A stretch of DNA of 13,836 nt, taken from NCBI GenBank assembly GCA_903919165.1, contig CAIXHJ010000078.1, positions 1 to 13,836 on the forward strand, read 5' to 3'. Shown one piece after another: positions 7,731-13,836 of the stretch. Below the pieces are notes generated by a model. That model was not told the DNA's origin and ran no database searches. It was given only the letters and a program-made list of their open reading frames with translations. The DNA comes from an uncultured Holophagaceae bacterium (lineage in GTDB: Bacteria; Acidobacteriota; Holophagae; Holophagales; Holophagaceae). The translations under genes were made by a program, and so were the position numbers. Each line of letters begins with the position of its first letter. Within the stretch, counting starts at the first letter, position 1.

Positions 7731-10700
7731 TCAAGTCGTGACTGCGGACCTTCCTCCCGCCCTGACGCGCACCCACCAGAGGTGCACGCGGTCCATGTAA
7801 AGGTAGATGACGGGCGTGGTGTAGAGGGTGAGGAGCTGGCTGAAGATCAGGCCTCCCACGATGGCGATGCCCAGGGGCTGCCGCAGTTCAGAGCCGGTGC
7901 CCATGCCGATGGCCAGGGGCAGGCCGCCCAGCAGGGCTGCCATGGTGGTCATGGTGATGGGCCGGAAGCGCAGAAGGCAGGCCTGGAAGATGGCCCGCTC
8001 CGGGGTGGTTCCCTCCCGCCGTTCCACCTCGATGGCGAAGTCAATCATGAGGATGGCGTTCTTCTTTACGATGCCAATGAGCAGGATGATGCCGATGAAG
8101 GCGATGACGGTCAGATCGGTGCGGCAGGCCAGCAGGGCCAGCAGGGCGCCCATACCGGCACTGAAAATGGTGGAGAGAATGGTCACTGGATGGATGAGGC
8201 TTTCGTACAGCATCCCTAGCACGATGTAGACGGCCAGTAGGGCAGCCCCGAGGAGTAGGGGCATGTTCGAAAGGGAGGCCTTGAAGGCCTGAGCCGTGCC
8301 CATGAAGCTTCCCCGCAGCGTGCTTGGCATCCGGATCTCCTGCTCCGCCTTGTCAATGGCGGCCACCGCGTCCCCCAAAGCCACGCCCACGGGCAAGTTG
8401 AAAGAAAGGGTGACCGAGGGTAGCTGGCCCTGGTGGTTCACGGAAAGGGGCGTGTTCCGGCGCTGGAGGGTGGTGAAGGCGCTCAGGGGCACCAAGCTTC
8501 CGGTGACGGAACGGACATAGATGTGGCGCAGGCCGTCCGGCGTCTGCATGAAGGGCGTGTCCACCTCCATGACCACGTGGTACTGGTTCAATGCTGTGTA
8601 GATGGTGGACACGAAGCGCTGACCGAAAGCATCGTACAGGGTGCTATCAATGGCCTGGGGCGTGATGCCCAGGCGGGAGGCTGTGACCCGGTCGATGACC
8701 AGGGAGGCTTCGAGCCCCTGGTTCTGCAGGTCCGAGTTCACATCCGCCAGCTGGTGAAGGGTCTTGAGCTTCTGGAGGACCTTTGGCGCCCAGTCGAACA
8801 GCTCTCGGGCATCGTCGCCCTGAAGGGTGTACTGGTACTGGGTGCTGGAGGGGCGGCCGCCCAGCCGGAGATCTTGGACGGGTTGCATGTAGAGTGTTCC
8901 TCCGACGATGTGGGCGGTCTTACCACGCAGCCGGGCGATGATCTGGTCGACGTTGTCCTTGCGCTGGTTGTTCGGCTTCAATGAGGTGAACAGACGGCCG
9001 GTGTTCCCGCTCCCCACAAAGGCCGTCACGCTTTCAATGGCGGGATCTTTCTGTACGATGGCGACGTAATCCGTCATCAGTTTCTCCATGCCGGCGAAGG
9101 AGATGTCCTGGGACGCCACGATGCTGCCAGTGACGCGCCCCGTGTCCTGCTGGGGGAAGAATCCCTTTGGGATGAAGAAGTAGAGGACTCCTGTAGTCAG
9201 AACGGTGGCAAAGAACACCATTATGGTTGTGAAAGGATGTCGGAGGACCCAGGCGAGTGAAGTCTCGTAGTGGCCCATGATCCACTGGAAGACCCGCTCG
9301 CTGGCCTGGAAGACCCGGCCGTGCTTCTCTTCCGAGTGGGGGCGCAGCAACAGCGAACACATCATGGGCGTGGTGGTCAGCGACACCACCATGGAGATCA
9401 CGATGGCCACGGAGAGCGTGACCGCGAATTCTCGGAAGAGCCTGCCGACGATGCCGCCCATGAGCAGAATGGGGATGAACACCGCGATGAGTGAGATACT
9501 GATGGAGATCACGGTGAAGCCGATCTCCTTGGCGCCATGCAGGGCCGCCTCCATGGGCATCATGCCACCCTCGAGGTGCCGTGTGATGTTCTCAACCACC
9601 ACGATGGCGTCGTCCACCACGAAGCCCGTGGCCACGGTGAGTGCCATCAGGGACAGGTTGTCGATGGTGTAGCCCAGGAGGTACATGGCACCGAAGGTGC
9701 CGATGAGGGAGATGGGCACGGCCACGCTGGGGATGAGGGTGGATCGCACGCTGCGGAGGAACACAAAGACGACCAGGATGACGAGGATGATGGAGATGGT
9801 CAGGGCCAGCTGCACATCCCTCACCGAGGCCCGGATGGTGCGGGTGGCGTCGATGAGCACCTTCAGTTCCATGGCCGGTGGCAGGGACGCCTGCATCTGA
9901 GGCAGGATGGCCTTCACGCGGTCCACGGTCTCGATGATGTTGGCATCCGGCTGGCGGAAGATCGGTACCATGATGGCGGGGATGCCGTTGGATAGGCCAG
10001 AGTTGCGGACGTTTTCCACCGAATCGCTGACCCGGGCCACGTCGGACAGTCGGACGGCGCTGCCGCTGCGGTAGCGGAGAATGAGGGGCTGGTAGTCTGC
10101 GGCCGTCATGATCTGGTCCGTTGTGGCGATGGACCAGGTGGTGTTGCCGCCGGAGAGATCGCCCTTGGGCTGGTTCAAGTTGGCTGCGCCGATGGCTGCC
10201 CGGACATCATCCAGGGCCAAACCCTGGGCGTTGAGAAGGGCGGGATTCACATCCACGCGTACGGCCGGAAGGGCACCTCCCCACACGAACACCTGCCCGA
10301 CGCCCTGGACCTGCGAAAGCTTCTGCTGGAGGACCGAGGAGGCGATGTCGTACATGCGCTCCCGCGGGATCAGCCTCGAAGTGATGGCAAGCAACATGAT
10401 CGGCGAATCGGCGGGATTCACCTTGCGGTAGGAGGGGTTGTTTGGGAGGTTTGCGGGAAGGTTTCCCTGGGCTGCGTTGATGGCCGCCTGGACGTCCCGG
10501 GCGGCCGCGTCGATGTTCCGGCTCAAGTCGAACTGGAGCGTGATGCTGGTGGAGCCAAGGGCGCTGGCCGAAGTCATTTCCGTAATTCCTGCGATGCGCC
10601 CGAACTGGCGTTCCAGGGGCGTGGCCACCGAGGAGGCCATGGTCTCCGGACTGGCGCCGGGCAGACCTGCCGACACCTGGATGGTGGGGAATTCCACCTG

Positions 10701-10814
10701 GGGCAGGGGTGACACCGGCAGGAACTGATAGGCGATGGCCCCGAGCAGTGCCAGGGCCACCGTCAGCAGCGTGGTGGCCACCGGGCGGCGGATGAAGGGG
10801 CTGGAGATGCTCAT
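7731..10814 (-). CDS. RND multidrug efflux permease subunit, MdtC-like (HAE1 type)
   Basis: This complete 1027-residue inner-membrane pump exports drugs or other amphiphiles using the proton gradient, together with a periplasmic adaptor and an outer-membrane channel. It starts MSISSPFIRRPVATTLL, followed by TM1 and the first porter domain (LPQVEFPTIQV...). TM4 is GFVVDDAIVVVENITRHLEGG with proton-relay D401/D402, and TM10 has GIVKKNAILMIDF with relay K918. Family segments FMGGIVGRLFREFAVTLS-like and LLRFRPITMTTMAALLGGLPLA are present, and the twelve-helix layout is intact. It lacks the features of heavy-metal CusA/CzcA pumps. It overlaps the upstream pump gene by four bases (ATGA) and has no ribosome binding site of its own, so it is probably made by translational coupling. 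Comparison by eye favours MdtC over MdtB; the substrate is unknown. Confidence 0.94.
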   Translation of the reverse strand: MSISSPFIRRPVATTLLTVALALLGAIAYQFLPVSPLPQVEFPTIQVSAGLPGASPETMASSVATPLERQFGRIAGITEMTSASALGSTSITLQFDLSRNIDAAARDVQAAINAAQGNLPANLPNNPSYRKVNPADSPIMLLAITSRLIPRERMYDIASSVLQQKLSQVQGVGQVFVWGGALPAVRVDVNPALLNAQGLALDDVRAAIGAANLNQPKGDLSGGNTTWSIATTDQIMTAADYQPLILRYRSGSAVRLSDVARVSDSVENVRNSGLSNGIPAIMVPIFRQPDANIIETVDRVKAILPQMQASLPPAMELKVLIDATRTIRASVRDVQLALTISIILVILVVFVFLRSVRSTLIPSVAVPISLIGTFGAMYLLGYTIDNLSLMALTVATGFVVDDAIVVVENITRHLEGGMMPMEAALHGAKEIGFTVISISISLIAVFIPILLMGGIVGRLFREFAVTLSVAIVISMVVSLTTTPMMCSLLLRPHSEEKHGRVFQASERVFQWIMGHYETSLAWVLRHPFTTIMVFFATVLTTGVLYFFIPKGFFPQQDTGRVTGSIVASQDISFAGMEKLMTDYVAIVQKDPAIESVTAFVGSGNTGRLFTSLKPNNQRKDNVDQIIARLRGKTAHIVGGTLYMQPVQDLRLGGRPSSTQYQYTLQGDDARELFDWAPKVLQKLKTLHQLADVNSDLQNQGLEASLVIDRVTASRLGITPQAIDSTLYDAFGQRFVSTIYTALNQYHVVMEVDTPFMQTPDGLRHIYVRSVTGSLVPLSAFTTLQRRNTPLSVNHQGQLPSVTLSFNLPVGVALGDAVAAIDKAEQEIRMPSTLRGSFMGTAQAFKASLSNMPLLLGAALLAVYIVLGMLYESLIHPVTILSTIFSAGMGALLALLACRTDLTVIAFIGIILLIGIVKKNAILMIDFAIEVERREGTTPERAIFQACLLRFRPITMTTMAALLGGLPLAIGMGTGSELRQPLGIAIVGGLIFSQLLTLYTTPVIYLYMDRVHLWWVRVRAGGRSAVTT

Positions 10815-13800
10815 TTTGGCGAAGCCATGCGCACGCCACGAATGCGGCGCGCGAGGCGATCAAAGGCCAGATAGATAACGGGCGTCGTATAAAGTGTCAG
10901 CACCTGGCTGAAGATGAGGCCGCCCACGATGACGATGCCAAGGGGACGCCGGAGTTCCGCGCCCACCCCAGATCCCAGGGCCAGGGGTACGCCACCCAGC
11001 ATGGCCGCCAGGGTGGTCATGATGATGGGCCTAAAGCGCAACAGCGAGGCCTTGTAGATAGCCTCCTCCGGGGCCAGGCCCTCCTTGCGTTCTGCATCCA
11101 GGGCGAAGTCGATCATCATGATGGCGTTCTTCTCGACGATGCCGATAAGCAGAATGATGCCGATGAGGGCGATGACACTGAAGTCTGTGCGGCAGAGCAT
11201 GAGCGAAAGCAGGGCGCCCACTCCCGCCGAGGGCAAGGTCGAAAGGATCGTGATTGGGTGGATGTAGCTTTCGTATAGGACGCCCAGCAGGATGTAGACC
11301 GTGAGCACTGCCGCAAGGATGAGCAGGGGTGTATTGGTGAGGGAAGCCCCGAAAGCCTGGGCGGTGCCCTGGAAGCCGGTCTTTAGGCTGGGGGGCGCGT
11401 CCAGCTCCTGGCGGGCGAGGTTAATGGCTTTCACCGCACTGCCGAGGGAGGTGCTGGGGGCCAGATTGAAAGAAAGGGTGGCCGTGGGGAATTGGCCCTG
11501 GTGGTTCACGGCTAGGGGCGCGGGGATGGTCTCGATGCGGGTGAAGGTGCTGAGGGGAACGGAGCCGCCGGTAGCAGAGCGCACGTAGATTGTCTGGAGA
11601 TCCTCGGGTCGCTGATACTGACCGGGCGCGGCTTCAAGCACGACACGGTACTGGTTCAGCTGGGTGAACATGGTGGAGATCTGCCGCTGACCGAAGGCAT
11701 CATACAGCGCGTCGTCCAGCATCTGGGGTGTGATACCCATTCGCGAAGCCGTGGTCCGGTCGAGGGAGATGCGCACCTGCAGACCCGCATTCTGTTGGTC
11801 GCTGGCCACATCCCGCAATTCGGGAATGGCGGACAGGCGGTCCACGAAACGGGGCACCCACTCTCCCAGTTCCTTGCCGTCGGCATCCTCCAGTGTGTAC
11901 TGGTACTGGGTGCGGCTGACGCGGTCCTCCACCGTGAGGTCCTGCACAGGCTGGAGGTAGAGGCGGATGCCTTCCACTTTTGCCAGCTTCGGTCGGAGCC
12001 GGTGGATAATATCACTTGCACTTAGCCGGCGCTCATCAAGAGGCTTCAGGTTGATCTGGATACGCCCACTGTTGAGGGTCGTATTGGTGCCGTCAACCCC
12101 GATGAAGGAAGACAGGCTTTCCACGGCTGGGTCCTTGAGGATCTCGGCGGAAAGCGTCTGCTGACGTTCAGACATGGCGGCGAAGGAGACCGTCTGCGGC
12201 GCCTCGGAGATGCCAAGGATCACACCCGTATCCTGCACGGGGAAGAAGCCCTTGGGCACAGTAAGGTAGAGCAGCACCGTGGAGGCCAGGGTGGCCACGG
12301 CCACAATCAGGGTGCCAGTCTGGTGGTTGAGCACCCAGGACAAGGTGCGTCCGTAGAATGCGATGATCCGCTGGAAGACGCGCTCGGAAGACTGGTAAAA
12401 GCGCCCTTGTTCCTCGGGGGGGGTGTGTTTCAGCAGTTTGGCGCACATCATCGGTGTGAGCGTCAGCGATACCACGGCCGATACCAGGATGGTGACGCTC
12501 AAGGTAACGGCGAATTCGCGGAAGAGACGCCCGACGATATCACCCATGAAGAGCAGGGGGATCAGTACGGCGATGAGCGAGACCGTCAGGGACAGGATGG
12601 TGAAACCAATCTGCTCTGACCCTTTCAATGCCGCCTTGAGCGGCGATTCGCCCTCCTCGATGTAACGCATGATGTTCTCGATCATGACGATGGCGTCGTC
12701 CACCACGAAGCCCGTCGAGATTGTCAAGGCCATGAGCGTGAGGTTGTTCAGGCTGTAGCCCAGGAGGTACATCACCCCGAAGGTGCCTACCAGGGAGAGG
12801 GGCACAGCCACGCTGGGGATGACCGTGGCTGACAGGGTTCGAAGGAACAGGAAGATCACCATGACCACCAGGGCGATGGTGAGCATCAGCTCGAACTCCA
12901 CGTCCTCCACAGAGGCCCGGATGGTAACGGTGCGATCCGTGAGGATGGTGAGTTCCACAGCGGCAGGAAGCGATGCGCGGAGTTGGGGCATCAGCGTTTT
13001 CACCCGGTCCACCACGGCGATGATGTTGGCGCCGGGCTGCCGCTGGATGTTGAGGATTACCGCTGGAGTCGTGTTCTTCCAGGCGGCGAGACGGGCGTTC
13101 TCCACATCATCCGTGACAAGGGCGACCTCGGAGAGTGTGACTGGGGCGCCGTTTTTGTAGGCCACGATGAGGGGCCGGTAGTCCTCGCTGGTCAATAGCT
13201 GGTCATTGGCGCCGATGGCATATGCCTGGCGCAGGCCATCGAAGCTGCCCTTGGCCTGGTTCACGTTACTCTGGGCCACGGCAAGTCGGACGTCGCCCAG
13301 GGTGAGTCCCTTGGCCGCCAGGGCCGAGGGATTGGCCTGGATACGCACGGCCGGTTTCTGGCCGCCGCTGATGCTGACAAGCCCCACACCCGGTAGCTGG
13401 GAAATCTTCTGGGCCAGCCTCGTGTCCGCAAAATCCTCCACTTTAGACAAAGGCAAGGTCTTTGACGTGAGCGCCAGGGTGAGGATGGGCGCGTCGGCTG
13501 GATTGATCTTGCTGTAGATGGGGGGATTCGGCAGATCTGCTGGCAGGTAGGTGCCCGCTGCGTTCACCGCTGCCTGGACCTGCTGCTCAGCCACGTCGAT
13601 GTTCAGATCCAGCACGAACTGGAGGGTGATGACGGAGCTGCCCCCGGAACTTGTGGAGGACATGCGATTCAGGCCCGGCAACTGGCCGAACTGCCGTTCC
13701 AGCGGGGCCGTGATGGCCGAGGCCATGACATCGGGGCTGGCGCCCGGATAGAAGGTGACGACCTGAATGGTGGGGTAGTCCACCTGGGGAAGGGCCGAGA

Positions 13801-13836
13801 CCGGCAGCTGGCGGAAGGCCAGGAGGCCCACCAGCA
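10811..13836 (-). CDS. RND multidrug efflux permease subunit, MdtB-like (5' truncated by window edge)
   Basis: This is the upstream member of the pump pair. The frame is open to the right edge; the apparent start at 13831 is a GTG inside TM1 (…LVGLLAFRQLPVSALPQVDYPTIQV), so about 24 N-terminal residues are missing. TM4 is GFVVDDAIVMIENIMRYIEEGESPLKAALKGSEQIGFTI with the proton-relay Asp pair at codons 12695-12700. LLFMGDIVGRLFREFAVTLSV follows, strongly like MdtB. TM10 reads GIVEKNAIMMIDFAL: the relay Lys is kept, while Glu replaces the Lys usual just before it. In MdtABC-type systems two different permeases form a mixed trimer. The tandem order, overlap and B-like/C-like characters suggest the same here, with the adaptor (mdtA-like) expected beyond the right edge. 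That last point is inference. Confidence 0.93.
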   Translation of the reverse strand, partial: LVGLLAFRQLPVSALPQVDYPTIQVVTFYPGASPDVMASAITAPLERQFGQLPGLNRMSSTSSGGSSVITLQFVLDLNIDVAEQQVQAAVNAAGTYLPADLPNPPIYSKINPADAPILTLALTSKTLPLSKVEDFADTRLAQKISQLPGVGLVSISGGQKPAVRIQANPSALAAKGLTLGDVRLAVAQSNVNQAKGSFDGLRQAYAIGANDQLLTSEDYRPLIVAYKNGAPVTLSEVALVTDDVENARLAAWKNTTPAVILNIQRQPGANIIAVVDRVKTLMPQLRASLPAAVELTILTDRTVTIRASVEDVEFELMLTIALVVMVIFLFLRTLSATVIPSVAVPLSLVGTFGVMYLLGYSLNNLTLMALTISTGFVVDDAIVMIENIMRYIEEGESPLKAALKGSEQIGFTILSLTVSLIAVLIPLLFMGDIVGRLFREFAVTLSVTILVSAVVSLTLTPMMCAKLLKHTPPEEQGRFYQSSERVFQRIIAFYGRTLSWVLNHQTGTLIVAVATLASTVLLYLTVPKGFFPVQDTGVILGISEAPQTVSFAAMSERQQTLSAEILKDPAVESLSSFIGVDGTNTTLNSGRIQINLKPLDERRLSASDIIHRLRPKLAKVEGIRLYLQPVQDLTVEDRVSRTQYQYTLEDADGKELGEWVPRFVDRLSAIPELRDVASDQQNAGLQVRISLDRTTASRMGITPQMLDDALYDAFGQRQISTMFTQLNQYRVVLEAAPGQYQRPEDLQTIYVRSATGGSVPLSTFTRIETIPAPLAVNHQGQFPTATLSFNLAPSTSLGSAVKAINLARQELDAPPSLKTGFQGTAQAFGASLTNTPLLILAAVLTVYILLGVLYESYIHPITILSTLPSAGVGALLSLMLCRTDFSVIALIGIILLIGIVEKNAIMMIDFALDAERKEGLAPEEAIYKASLLRFRPIIMTTLAAMLGGVPLALGSGVGAELRRPLGIVIVGGLIFSQVLTLYTTPVIYLAFDRLARRIRGVRMASPK

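Noticed and set aside
8433..8984. Open frames on the + strand opposite the pump genes, such as this one and those near 9270-9995 and 12323-12619
   Set aside because: They are complementary shadows rich in Gly, His, Asp and Gln with no motifs, while the - strand frames code intact RND proteins.

Overview
The window is a high-GC, Gram-negative-type chromosomal segment (for example, 41 of 60 bases are G or C at 7921-7980). It mixes housekeeping and envelope genes. The Ig/NHL-repeat lipoprotein, the HAD-IG nucleotidase and the MdtBC-like pump pair suggest a Holophaga/Geothrix-like acidobacterium. That is an overall impression of gene style, with no rRNA or other marker here to prove it.

Left part (1-4063): the C-terminal three quarters of a DegT/DnrJ/EryC1/StrS sugar aminotransferase enters from the left edge on the + strand. 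It overlaps tail to tail by 11 bases with a leftward cluster of three genes: an unrecognised AT-rich gene (2845-3411), a SprT-like zinc metalloprotease (2392-2841) and a HAD-IG family 5'-nucleotidase (875-2356). A divergent spacer of about 190 bases, holding a nested inverted repeat, separates this cluster from a small secreted protein with an Arg/Asp/Gly-rich repeat tail (3602-4063, + strand). A hairpin at 4094-4125 probably terminates the latter.

Middle (4150-7697, all - strand): a lipoprotein-like protein with one Ig-like domain and six NHL blades, then aspartyl-tRNA synthetase (aspS). The synthetase carries residues typical of the Asp-specific (discriminating) enzyme and an unusual C-terminal extension of about 64 residues.

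Right part (7731-13836, - strand): two tandem HAE1-type RND inner-membrane pump subunits, resembling the MdtB/MdtC pair, joined by an ATGA start/stop overlap. The upstream one runs off the right edge. aspS begins only 33 bases after the second pump gene, so the pump genes and aspS may share a transcript.

No RNA gene, CRISPR array, insertion sequence or phage gene was seen, and there is no gene-free stretch longer than 300 bases. No clearly new multi-gene system is visible. The points most worth a second look are the AspRS tail, the AT-rich orphan gene separated from the SprT-like gene by a single in-frame amber codon, and the nested dyad in the divergent spacer.
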